A stretch of 64,000 bases of DNA from CAMDHY01 sp046156265. Its GTDB lineage: Bacteria; Pseudomonadota; Alphaproteobacteria; Rhizobiales; Segnochrobactraceae. Under the pieces are notes generated by a model that did no database searches, was not told the origin of the DNA, and was given only the letters and a program-made list of their open reading frames with translations. The DNA is taken from assembly GCF_046156265.1 (NCBI RefSeq), contig NZ_JAWDIR010000022.1:609216-673215 (forward strand). Direction: 5' to 3'. Positions 16,110-24,423 of this stretch are shown here, piece by piece. Numbering within the stretch: the first letter of the stretch is position 1; the number at the start of each line of letters is the position of its first letter. The translations under genes were made by a program, and so were the position numbers.

Positions 16110-16181
16110 GGGCGGTGTCTGTTCGCCAAGGACGGAAGACGGGCCGCATGACGGGCCCGCCGCGGCACGGGACCGGGCCCC

Positions 16182-17285
16182 ATGAAGATCAAGGCGATCG
16201 AGACCTTCGCGACGCGCGACGTCGCGTTCCTGCGCGTCACGGCGGAGGACGGGGCCGAGGGCTGGGGGCAGGTGTCGGCCTACAACGCCGACATCACGGC
16301 GCTGGTCGTGCACCGGCAGGTGGCGCCGTGGGCGCTCGGCGCCGACGCGGACGACATCGCGGCGCTGATCGACCGCATCCCCGAGAAGGAGCTGAAGTTC
16401 CCCTGCTCCTATCTGTTCCGGGCGATGTGCGGCCTCGACACGGCACTGTGGGACCTCAAGGGCAAGCGCGAGGGCAAGCCCGTGTGCGCGCTCCTCGGCG
16501 GCACGCCGGGGAAGCTGCGCGCCTATGCCTCCTCGATGAAGCGCGACATCACGCCGGACGACGAGGCGGCACGGTTCGTGCGGCTGCGCGACGCGCACGG
16601 CTTTGACGCCTTCAAGTTCCGCGTCGGCGCCGAGTTCGGCCACGACATCGACGAGTGGCCGGGCAGGTCGGAGGCGATCGTGCCGACGGTGCGCAAGGCG
16701 CTGGGCGCGGGCGCGACGCTGCTCGTCGACGGCAATTCGGGCTTCTCGCCGGCGCGTGCCATCGAGGTCGGGCGGATGCTCGAGGACAACGGCGTCGTCC
16801 ACTTCGAGGAGCCGTGTCCGTGGTGGGAGCTCGAGCAGACGCGCGAAGTGCGCGAGGCGCTGTCGCTCGACGTCACCGGTGGCGAGCAGGACAACATGAT
16901 CCCGACCTTCCGCCACATGATCGAGATGGGGGCGGTCGACGTCGTGCAGCCGGACGTCTGCTATCTCGGCGGCATGGTGCGGACGCTCAGGGTGGCGGGC
17001 ATGGCGGCGGCCGCCGGCCTGCCGATCACGCCGCACGCGGCGAACCTGTCGATGGTGACGCTGTTCACCATGCACCTGCTGCGGACCATCCCGAACGCCG
17101 GCCCCTACCTCGAGTTCTCGATCGAGGAGGCGGACTACTATCCCTGGCAGTACGGCCTGTTCCGCAACGACCCTTACCGGGTCGAGGACGGCCGCGTGAC
17201 CGTGACCGACGCGCCGGGCTGGGGCGTCGAGATCGAGCCGGCGTGGCTGGAACGCTCGACCTACCAGAAGAGCGAGGTTTCCTGA
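16182..17285 (+). CDS. Mandelate racemase/muconate lactonizing enzyme family protein
   Basis: 367-aa enolase-superfamily enzyme, cytosolic and Mg-dependent; it abstracts a proton alpha to a carboxylate. Visible motifs: FKFRVG (K-x-R base motif), metal ligands near LLVDGNSGF (Asp), HFEEPCPWWE (Glu) and TGGEQDN (Glu), and DVVQPDVCYLGG followed by ITPHAANLS with a His. The exact substrate (sugar acid dehydration, racemisation or cycloisomerisation) cannot be read from these motifs. First gene of a plus-strand group with an aldehyde dehydrogenase starting one base after its stop. Confidence 0.88.
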   Translation: MKIKAIETFATRDVAFLRVTAEDGAEGWGQVSAYNADITALVVHRQVAPWALGADADDIAALIDRIPEKELKFPCSYLFRAMCGLDTALWDLKGKREGKPVCALLGGTPGKLRAYASSMKRDITPDDEAARFVRLRDAHGFDAFKFRVGAEFGHDIDEWPGRSEAIVPTVRKALGAGATLLVDGNSGFSPARAIEVGRMLEDNGVVHFEEPCPWWELEQTREVREALSLDVTGGEQDNMIPTFRHMIEMGAVDVVQPDVCYLGGMVRTLRVAGMAAAAGLPITPHAANLSMVTLFTMHLLRTIPNAGPYLEFSIEEADYYPWQYGLFRNDPYRVEDGRVTVTDAPGWGVEIEPAWLERSTYQKSEVS

Positions 17286-17286
17286 G

Positions 17287-18780
17287 TTGAACGCGGATCT
17301 GCAGCGGCTCGCCGCCGAGGCCCTGTCGCGCGGCGGCATTGACGGCCTGCCGGACGGACATTTCATCGACGGCGCCTTTGTGGCCGCGCGGGCGGGAGGC
17401 TCGTTCGAGAGCGTCGACCCCGGCACCGGCAAGGCCTTCGCCCGCTTCGCCGCCGGCGACGCCGACGACGTGGCGGACGCGGTTTCGTCGGCCGAGCGGG
17501 CGCTCGCCGGGCCGTGGGGCCGGATGAAGCCGGCCGAGCGCGGCCGCATCCTCACCGCCGCGGCAGCGCTGATCCGGGCGAACGCGCACCGGCTGGCGGT
17601 GGCGGAATGCCTCGACGTCGGCAAGCCCATCGGCGAGGCGCTCGGCGACGTGATGGGGGCCGCGCGGGCGTTCGAGTACTACGCCGGCGCGGCCGACAAG
17701 CTGGAAGGCGAGACGATCCCGCTCGGCCGCGACACCTTCGCCTTCACGGTGAACGAGCCGGTCGGCGTCACCGCCCACATCGTGCCGTGGAACTACCCGA
17801 TCTCGACGACCGCCCGCAGCCTGGCGCCGGCGCTCGCCGCCGGCTGCACGGCGGTGGTGAAGCCGGCCGAGACGACGCCGGCAACGGCCTTGATGCTGGC
17901 AGCGCTGCTCGTCGAGGCGGGGCTGCCGGCGGGCGTCGTCAACGTCGTCACCGGCTTCGGCGGGGAGGCCGGCGCGCCGCTCGTCGCTCACGCGGCGGTG
18001 CGGCACATCACCTTCACCGGCTCGGTTGCGACCGGGCAGCGGGTGATGAAGGCGGCGGCCGACAACGTCACCCGGCTGACGCTGGAGCTCGGCGGCAAGT
18101 CGCCACTGGTGGTGCTGGCGGATGCCGACCTCGACGCGGCGCTGGAAGGCGTGCTCGGGGCGATCTACGAGAACGCCGGCCAGATCTGCTCGGCCGGCTC
18201 GCGGCTCGTCATCGAGCGGAGCGTCCATGCGGCGTTTGTCGAGAAGCTGGTGGCGCGGGCGGCGGCGCTGACGATCGGCCACGGGCTCCGGAACCCGCAG
18301 GTCGGGCCGGTCAACTCGGCGGCGCAGCTCGCCAAGGTCGAGGGCTTCGTCGAGGCGGCGAAGGCGCGGGGGCTCGCGGTCGCCGTCGGCGGCAAGCGCA
18401 CGACCGATCCCGAGACCGGCCTCGGCTGGTTCTACGAGCCGACCGTGCTCGACGACCTCGCCGCCGACGACCCGATCGTGCAGGAGGAGATCTTCGGCCC
18501 GGTTCTCGCCGTGCAGGTGGTCGACGGCTTCGAGGCGGCGGTGGCCGCCGCCAACGGCACGCAGTACGGGCTCGTCGCCGGTATCTACACCCGCGACCTC
18601 TCGAAGGCGCTCACTTTCGCCCGCGACGTCGACGTGGGCCAGGTCTACGTCAACGAGTACTTCGCCGGCGGCATCGAGGTGCCGTTCGGCGGCAACCGCC
18701 TCTCCGGCTTCGGCCGCGAGAAGGGGCTGCAGGCGGTGACGAGCTACTGCAAGCTGAAGAGCGTGGCGGTGCGGCTGTAG
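17287..18780 (+). CDS. NAD(P)-dependent aldehyde dehydrogenase
   Basis: 497 aa, standard ALDH length. It oxidises an aldehyde to the acid in the cytosol. Catalytic features: PWNYP (Asn of the oxyanion hole), FTGSVATGQ (cofactor loop), LELGGKSP (general-base Glu) and NAGQICSAGSR (nucleophilic Cys). TTG start directly after the enolase-superfamily gene, so likely translated by re-initiation. With the FAD amine-oxidase-like gene at 19005 it could oxidise an amine-derived aldehyde (gamma-aminobutyraldehyde-like), though a sugar-acid route with the enolase-family enzyme is equally possible. It is followed by a hairpin repeat. Confidence 0.9.
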   Translation: MNADLQRLAAEALSRGGIDGLPDGHFIDGAFVAARAGGSFESVDPGTGKAFARFAAGDADDVADAVSSAERALAGPWGRMKPAERGRILTAAAALIRANAHRLAVAECLDVGKPIGEALGDVMGAARAFEYYAGAADKLEGETIPLGRDTFAFTVNEPVGVTAHIVPWNYPISTTARSLAPALAAGCTAVVKPAETTPATALMLAALLVEAGLPAGVVNVVTGFGGEAGAPLVAHAAVRHITFTGSVATGQRVMKAAADNVTRLTLELGGKSPLVVLADADLDAALEGVLGAIYENAGQICSAGSRLVIERSVHAAFVEKLVARAAALTIGHGLRNPQVGPVNSAAQLAKVEGFVEAAKARGLAVAVGGKRTTDPETGLGWFYEPTVLDDLAADDPIVQEEIFGPVLAVQVVDGFEAAVAAANGTQYGLVAGIYTRDLSKALTFARDVDVGQVYVNEYFAGGIEVPFGGNRLSGFGREKGLQAVTSYCKLKSVAVRL

Positions 18781-18786
18781 GTGCAT

Positions 18787-18950
18787 CTTCCTTCTCCCGG
18801 CCTGCCGGGAGAAGGTGGCGCGCAGCGCCGGATGAGGGCGGCGCGCACGGCGCGCCGTGAGGCCAATCGGAGCGACGCTCGCGCCGCTTCGCGGCGCGCC
18901 CTCATCCGCCCATCGGGCACCTTCTCCCCCCTTCGGCGGGAGAAGGAAGT
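18787..18950. repeat. Intergenic mosaic repeat with two inverted hairpins
   Basis: The left hairpin is perfect: CCTTCTCCCGG (18790-18800), loop CCTG, CCGGGAGAAGG (18805-18815). A related hairpin lies in opposite orientation at 18920-18946 (CCTTCTCCC / GGGAGAAGG). Between them are GGATGAGGGCG and its inverted counterpart CGCCCTCATCC around 18830 and 18900. This matches the widespread CTTCTCCC...GGATGAGGG repeat type of alphaproteobacterial intergenic regions. The left hairpin begins 10 bases after the aldehyde dehydrogenase stop and may also stop transcription, although no T-run follows. Confidence 0.8.
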
Positions 18951-19004
18951 GACGCCGCCGGTGTGCTAACGATCGAGTCGCCTACCAGTCAGCGAGCCCC
19001 GCGC

Positions 19005-20303
19005 GTGTCCGATCTCTTCGCCGCCGACTTCAAGACCACCGCCTACTGGTGGGACCACGTCCCGCGGCCGGACCTGCCGCAGGTGGCGCCGCCGGCGACG
19101 GCGGACGTGCTCGTCATCGGCTCCGGCTATACCGGCCTCAACGCGGCGCTGGAGACGGCCAGGGGCGGGCGCGCGACGGTAGTGATCGACGCCGAGGCCG
19201 CCGGCTTCGGCTGCTCGACGCGCAACGGCGGCCAGATCTCGACCAGCATCAAGTCGGACTTCGACGACCTCAAGGCCCGCTACGGCGAGAGCGAGCGCGC
19301 CTACGGGATGCTGAAGGAGGGCCGCAACGCGCTCGCCTGGATCGAGGACTTCGTCGCCCGCGAGAAGATCGCCTGCGACTTCGCCGTCGTCGGCCGCTTC
19401 CACGCCGCCCACAATGCCGTGCAGTACGAGAAGCTCGCCCGCTCGGTCGGCCAGGAGCCGAAGGGGCTGGAGACCGGCGCCTGGGCCGTGCCGCGCAGCG
19501 AGCAGCGCCGCGAGATCGGCACCGACGGCTATCACGGCGGCCTCGTCTATCCCCATCACGCCTCGATCGACCCGGGGCGCTACCACCAGGGCCTGCTGGA
19601 GCGCTGCCTCGCCGCCGGCGTGACGGTGGTGCCGTACTGTCCCGCGACCGGCATCCGCCGCGAGGCGGGCGGCTTCGAGGTGACGACGCCGAAGGGGATG
19701 GTGCGCGCGAAGGAACTCGTCGTCGCCACCAACGGCTACACCGGCGCCGTGACGCCGTGGCACCAGCGCCGCGTCATCCCGATCGGCAGCTACATCATCG
19801 CCACCGAGATGCTCGACGAGGCGCTGGTCGCGCGGCTCATCCCGAACGACCGCATCCTCTCCGACACCCGCAAGGTGGTCTACTATTACCGGGCATCGCC
19901 GGACCGCCGCCGCATCCTGTTCGGAGGCCGCGTCTCGGCGGCGGAGACCGACCCGCGCGTCAGCGGCCCGAAGCTGCACGCCGACATGGTGCGGCTGTTC
20001 CCCGAGCTCGCGACCACCAAGATCAGCCACTCGTGGATGGGCTTCGTCGCCTACACCTTCGACACGCTCGCCCACACCGGCCAGCACGAGGGCGCCTGGT
20101 ACGCGATGGGCTACTGCGGCTCCGGCGTGTCGATGGCGAGCTACATGGGCATGCGGATCGGCCAGAAGATCCTCGGCAAGCCCGAGGGCAAGACAGCCTT
20201 CGACGACCTGCCCTTCCCGACCCGGCCGCTCTACACCGGCAAGCCGTGGTTCCTCGGCGCGGCGGTCGCCTGGTACCGCTGGCAGGACAAGCTCAACATG
20301 TGA
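19005..20303 (+). CDS. FAD-dependent oxidoreductase, DAO family (PuuB/OrdL-like)
   Basis: 432 aa. The N-terminal dinucleotide-binding motif is VLVIGSGYTGLNAALETARG with an acidic residue closing the second strand (VVIDAEAAGFG). STRNGGQIS is the typical FAD-contact loop of the DAO family, and GYCGSGVSMASYMG is the C-terminal FAD-binding segment. Relatives oxidise N-substituted amino acids or gamma-glutamylputrescine. GTG 19005 was chosen because homologues commonly begin MSDLFAPDFK; an in-frame GTG at 18963 would add 14 residues. Membership in the MocR/ALDH cluster suggests amine catabolism (inferred). Confidence 0.86.
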   Translation: MSDLFAADFKTTAYWWDHVPRPDLPQVAPPATADVLVIGSGYTGLNAALETARGGRATVVIDAEAAGFGCSTRNGGQISTSIKSDFDDLKARYGESERAYGMLKEGRNALAWIEDFVAREKIACDFAVVGRFHAAHNAVQYEKLARSVGQEPKGLETGAWAVPRSEQRREIGTDGYHGGLVYPHHASIDPGRYHQGLLERCLAAGVTVVPYCPATGIRREAGGFEVTTPKGMVRAKELVVATNGYTGAVTPWHQRRVIPIGSYIIATEMLDEALVARLIPNDRILSDTRKVVYYYRASPDRRRILFGGRVSAAETDPRVSGPKLHADMVRLFPELATTKISHSWMGFVAYTFDTLAHTGQHEGAWYAMGYCGSGVSMASYMGMRIGQKILGKPEGKTAFDDLPFPTRPLYTGKPWFLGAAVAWYRWQDKLNM

Positions 20304-20399
20304 GGGACGAGCGGCGGCACGGTCCTTGCTGCGCGAACGGCATGGTTCAGCCGCCCGCGCGCCAGGCTCGCGCGGGCGAACGCTCGGAGTGCCCGCATC

Positions 20400-21419
20400 G
20401 TGTCACCCTTTGCCCGCATGTTGATCATCGCCGCGGCGCTCGCCGCCGGCGTCGCCCCGCCCGCCCTCTCCGACACGCCGGTGAAGTTCTCGCTCGACTG
20501 GAAGTTCGAGGGCCCGTCGGCGCCGTTCCTGGTGGCGCTCGAGAAGGGCTACTTCAAGGACGAGGGCCTCGACGTCACCATCGATTCGGCCGGCGGCTCG
20601 CTGGAGCCGATCAACCGCGTCGCCGCCGGCACCTACGACATGGGGTTCGGTGACCTCAACGCCGTCATCAAGTTCCGTGACGCCAACCCGGGCGTCGACC
20701 TGAAGCCGGTGTTCATGGTCTACGACAAGCCGGCCTTCGCCGTCGTCGGCCGCAAGAGCCTCGGCATCACCGACGATCCGAAGAGCCTCGAGGGCAAGAA
20801 GCTCGGTGCGCCGGCACCGGATGCCGCCTGGGACAAGTGGCCGATCTACAAGTCGGTCAACGCCATCGACGACGGCGCCATCACTGTGGAGAACGTCGGC
20901 TTCCCGGTCCGCGAGCCGATGCTGGCGAAGGGCGACGTCGACGCGATCTTCGGCTTCTCGTTCTCCTCCTACATCAACCTCAAGGCCAACGGCGTGCCGG
21001 AGGACGACATCGTCGTGCAGCTGATGGCCGACAACGGCGTGGCGCTCTACGGCAATTCGATCCTGGTCAGCCCGGCCTTCGCGGCCGAGCATCCGGAGGC
21101 GGTGAAGGGCTTCCTGCGCGCCTTCGTGAAGGGGCTGAAGGACACCATCGCCGACCCGGAGGGCGCGGTCGCCTACGTCATCGCCCGCAACGAGGTGGCG
21201 AAGCCCGCGACCGAACTCGAACGCCTGAAGATGGCGCTCGCCGAGAACATCCTCACCGACGCGGTGAAGGCGAACGGCCTCGGCAAGGTCGACCCGGCGC
21301 GGCTCGCCGAGGCGATCGACCAGATCGGCCTGACATATGAGTTCAAGGCGAAGCCCGATGCCGCGACGGTGTTCGATGCCTCCTTCCTGCCGGACGAGGC
21401 GGTTCTGAAAGTCGAGTGA
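20400..21419 (+). CDS. ABC transporter substrate-binding protein, NMT1/SsuA type
   Basis: 339-aa periplasmic binding protein with a signal peptide (MLIIAAALAAGVAPPALS). The start of the mature domain, VKFSLDWKFEGPSAPFLVAL and EKGYFKDEGLDVTIDSAGGS, is the NMT1-like pattern of importers for aromatic sulfonates, taurine, pyrimidine precursors and similar small molecules. GTG 20400 is taken as start; ATG 20418 is a possible shorter start. It is followed by its ATPase and permease in order. The ligand cannot be fixed from sequence. Confidence 0.9.
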   Translation: MSPFARMLIIAAALAAGVAPPALSDTPVKFSLDWKFEGPSAPFLVALEKGYFKDEGLDVTIDSAGGSLEPINRVAAGTYDMGFGDLNAVIKFRDANPGVDLKPVFMVYDKPAFAVVGRKSLGITDDPKSLEGKKLGAPAPDAAWDKWPIYKSVNAIDDGAITVENVGFPVREPMLAKGDVDAIFGFSFSSYINLKANGVPEDDIVVQLMADNGVALYGNSILVSPAFAAEHPEAVKGFLRAFVKGLKDTIADPEGAVAYVIARNEVAKPATELERLKMALAENILTDAVKANGLGKVDPARLAEAIDQIGLTYEFKAKPDAATVFDASFLPDEAVLKVE

Positions 21420-21456
21420 CCGGCGCCGCGGGGGACGACGGGGACGGGGGCGGCCG

Positions 21457-22245
21457 ATGGCGTTCGTGACGCTCGACGGCGTGCGCCACGTCTACGGGCG
21501 TGGCGGCGTCGGCCTGCCCGCCGTCGAGGGCCTCAGCCTGTCGGTCAAGGAGGGGGAGTTCGCCGCCGTCGTCGGGCCGTCGGGCTGCGGCAAGTCCACG
21601 CTGATGAAGCTCGCGACCGGGCTGCAGTTCCCGGCCGCGGGCACCGTCGCGGTGGGCGGTGTGCGCGTCTCGAAGCCCGTCAAGATCGCCGGCATGGCCT
21701 TCCAGGCGCCGACGCTGCTGCCGTGGCGGACGACGCTCGAGAACCTGCTGCTGCCGCTCGAGATCGTCGAACCGCACCGGAGCCGCATCCGCCGCGACAA
21801 GGCGGCCTATGTCGCAAAGGCCGAGCGGCTGCTCGCTTCGGTCGGGCTCGCCGGCGCCGGATCGAAGTTCCCGTGGGAGCTCTCCGGCGGCATGCAGCAG
21901 CGCGCCTCGCTCTGCCGGGCGCTCATCCACGAGCCGAAGCTCTTGATGCTCGACGAGCCCTTCGGCGCGCTCGACGCCTTCACCCGCGAGGAGCTGTGGT
22001 GCGTCATCCGCGACCTGCACGCGGCAAGCCGCATCACGGTGATCCTCGTCACCCATGACCTGCGCGAGGCGGCCTTCCTCGCCGACCGCATCTTCGTGAT
22101 GTCGGCGCGGCCGGGCCGCATCATCGCCGAGCGGGTGGTCGACTTCCCGCGGCCGCGCGACCTCGAGGTGACCTACACGGCGCCCTTCCAGGACGTCGTC
22201 CACGAGCTGCGCGCCCACATCGTGCGCGCCCGGCAGGCGGCGTGA
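21457..22245 (+). CDS. ABC transporter ATPase, SsuB/TauB type
   Basis: 262-aa cytosolic ATPase subunit. Walker A GPSGCGKST, Q-loop FQAPTLLPWRTTLEN, signature LSGGMQQRASL, Walker B LLMLDEPFGALD and H-loop VTHDLREA are all intact. It energises uptake through the permease at 22256 for the binding protein at 20400. Confidence 0.94.
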   Translation: MAFVTLDGVRHVYGRGGVGLPAVEGLSLSVKEGEFAAVVGPSGCGKSTLMKLATGLQFPAAGTVAVGGVRVSKPVKIAGMAFQAPTLLPWRTTLENLLLPLEIVEPHRSRIRRDKAAYVAKAERLLASVGLAGAGSKFPWELSGGMQQRASLCRALIHEPKLLMLDEPFGALDAFTREELWCVIRDLHAASRITVILVTHDLREAAFLADRIFVMSARPGRIIAERVVDFPRPRDLEVTYTAPFQDVVHELRAHIVRARQAA

Positions 22246-22255
22246 GGAGGGCCCG

Positions 22256-23026
22256 GTGAGCGCCACCCTCTTCGTCCGCCTGGCGCCGTGGATTTTCACG
22301 CTGGCGCTCTTGGTGCTGTGGGAAGCGGCGGTGCGCGTGCTCGCCATCCCCGTGTTCTTCCTGCCGCCGCCGACGGTGGTGGCCGGCGCCTTCGTCGAGT
22401 TCTGGGGGGCGATCTGGAAGAACTCGCTATGGACGCTCTACACGACCGTCGTCGGCTTCCTGCTCGCCATCGGCTTCGGGCTGGCGCTCGGGCTCGCGGT
22501 CGGCTGGTCGCGCTTCGTCTATGCCGGCGTCTACCCGATCCTGATCGGCTTCAACGCCGTACCGAAAGTGGCGGTGGTACCGATCCTGGTCTTGTGGTTC
22601 GGCATCGGCACGGTGCCGGCGGTGATCACCGCCTTCCTGATCTCGTTCTTCCCGATCGTCGTGAATGTCGCGACGGGCCTCGCCACCATCGAGCCGGAAC
22701 TGGAAGACGTGCTGAAGGCGCTCGGCGCCTCCAAGCTCGACATCATGCGCAAGGTCGGCATCCCCCGCGCCCTGCCCTATTTTTTCGGCTCGCTGAAGGT
22801 GGCGATCACGCTCGCCTTCGTCGGCTCGGTGATCTCCGAGAGCGTCGCCTCCAATGTCGGCATCGGCAACATGATGCTGCAGGCGCAGGCGCAGTTCCAG
22901 GTGCCGCTCGTCTTCGCCGGGCTCGTCGTGCTCGCCGTCGAGGGCATCGCCATGTACGCGATCATGGCCTGGATCGAGCGGCGGATGACCGGCTGGGCCC
23001 ACCGCTCCGGCCTCGCCCAGGGCTGA
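22256..23026 (+). CDS. ABC transporter permease, SsuC/TauC type
   Basis: 256-aa inner-membrane permease with about six helices. The cytoplasmic coupling loop reads EDVLKALGASKLDIMRKVGIPRALPYFFGS, shown in parts: EPELEDVLKALGASKLDIM and KVGIPRALPYF. GTG start preceded by GAGGAGG ten bases after the ATPase stop, so one operon with 20400 and 21457. Confidence 0.93.
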   Translation: MSATLFVRLAPWIFTLALLVLWEAAVRVLAIPVFFLPPPTVVAGAFVEFWGAIWKNSLWTLYTTVVGFLLAIGFGLALGLAVGWSRFVYAGVYPILIGFNAVPKVAVVPILVLWFGIGTVPAVITAFLISFFPIVVNVATGLATIEPELEDVLKALGASKLDIMRKVGIPRALPYFFGSLKVAITLAFVGSVISESVASNVGIGNMMLQAQAQFQVPLVFAGLVVLAVEGIAMYAIMAWIERRMTGWAHRSGLAQG

Positions 23027-23275
23027 GACGCTGGCACCGCGCCCCGATGCGCTGGCGCCGCGACCTACCGTCAGGCGCCCTCCGCGCCGGTCTTCGCAAT
23101 GAGTTCACCCTCCGGCAAGACGGCCGGGCCGCCGTGCTTGCCCCGGCGGTGCGGCGGTCGTATGCCGGGACTCCTGGCGCGAGGCTGGCGAGGGGGACGC
23201 GACGACAGTGCCGCAGGTGGCTGCCCCCGGGCCTGGTTGCGAGACGCCGGCACGCCGGCGCGCGGGAGGCGCCTG

Positions 23276-24397
23276 ATGGCCGCCGCCGGCAAGCTGCCGC
23301 CCCGGCCGAAGCGGGCCTCGACCGGCCGGCCGCTGCTCTATGCCGTGATCATCGGCATCATCGTCCTCTGCGGCGGCGTCACGGCCGCCTACATCGAGGC
23401 CGTCAGCGTCTGGACGCGGGAGAACAACGACATCGCCTCGATGGCGCATCTCGCCGACGACCCGGACACGATGGAGGACGGCCAGCGCTCCATGCAGCTG
23501 TCGAACTACGTCGTCGCGACGACCCAGATCGTCAAGCATGGGGCCGAGGGCGGATCGGCCGGATGCATCGACCGGCTGGTGGACCGGGTCGGCGTGCTGC
23601 TCGGCCCGAACGCCGCCACGAACCCGGCGATCCAGACCCTCTGCGAGCAGAAGCAGACGGTCGGCCACATCGTCAACGAGAGCCCGCGCCTCGTGGTCCT
23701 CCGCCCCCGCTTCGACGAACGCGGCGACCACATTGCCACCGAAGTCACGGTGGTCGAGACCGAGCCGCGACCGGACCTGCTGCAGGCGGCGCTGTCGCCG
23801 AGCGTCGTCGTCGCGCTCCTCGCCCTGACGATCGGTGCCGGCGTCGTGACCTTCCTGCTGACGACCCGCAACCAGCGGCGCTACGCGGCGCTGTGGGAGG
23901 CGGCGTCGGTGGACGGGCTCACCGGCTGCCTTCGCCGCGAGGTGTTCGTCGCCGCCCTCACGGGGGCCGTTGCCGAGGCGGGTGGCGGCGGCGGGCGGCT
24001 CAGCGTCCTGCTGCTCGACGTCGACGACCTCAAGGCGATCAACGACCGCCACGGCCACGCCGGCGGCGACACGGCGATCCGCCTCGTTGCCGCGGAGTTG
24101 CGGCGGGGGCTGCGGACGAACGACATCGTCGGGCGGCTGGGCGGTGACGAATTCGCCGCGCTGATGGCCGGCGCGCCCCTAGCGGAGGCGATCGCCACCG
24201 CCGAGCGCGTGCGATCCGCTATCGCCGCGGCGCGGGGCAGCGGGCCCGATGCCGACGTGGCGGTGACGGTGAGCATCGGCGTCGCGGAACTGGCGGCGGG
24301 CGAGAGCGCCACGGCTCTGATGGAGCGCGCCGACGCAGCGCTCTATGCCGCCAAGGAAGCCGACCGCAACCGCGTTGCTCCTTCCTCGCCGAGCTGA
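23276..24397 (+). CDS. Membrane-bound diguanylate cyclase (GGDEF) with periplasmic sensor
   Basis: 373 aa. The first membrane helix is at about 20-41 and the second at about 182-204, enclosing a periplasmic domain of about 140 residues with no motif I recognise. The cytoplasmic GGDEF domain has DGLTGCLRR, LDVDDLKAINDRHGHAGGD and an intact active site RLGGDEF. An inhibitory I-site RTND stands five residues before GGDEF, so feedback by cyclic di-GMP is expected. The ATG at 23276 with GGGAGG upstream is preferred over far upstream GTG codons. Confidence 0.9.
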   Translation: MAAAGKLPPRPKRASTGRPLLYAVIIGIIVLCGGVTAAYIEAVSVWTRENNDIASMAHLADDPDTMEDGQRSMQLSNYVVATTQIVKHGAEGGSAGCIDRLVDRVGVLLGPNAATNPAIQTLCEQKQTVGHIVNESPRLVVLRPRFDERGDHIATEVTVVETEPRPDLLQAALSPSVVVALLALTIGAGVVTFLLTTRNQRRYAALWEAASVDGLTGCLRREVFVAALTGAVAEAGGGGGRLSVLLLDVDDLKAINDRHGHAGGDTAIRLVAAELRRGLRTNDIVGRLGGDEFAALMAGAPLAEAIATAERVRSAIAAARGSGPDADVAVTVSIGVAELAAGESATALMERADAALYAAKEADRNRVAPSSPS

Positions 24398-24405
24398 GCC
24401 GCCGA

Positions 24406-24423
24406 GGGCCTCAGCCGAGGCCC
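24406..24423. terminator. Hairpin at convergent gene junction
   Basis: GGGCCTC-AGCC-GAGGCCC lies at the meeting point of the diguanylate cyclase gene and the minus-strand cytochrome-like gene, overlapping the last codons of the latter. It could stop both transcripts. No clear T-run. Confidence 0.4.

Noticed and set aside
20400..21419. Assignment of the binding protein as a thiamine-precursor synthase (THI5)
   Set aside because: It has a signal peptide and adjacent ATPase and permease, so it is a transporter component, not the yeast-type enzyme.
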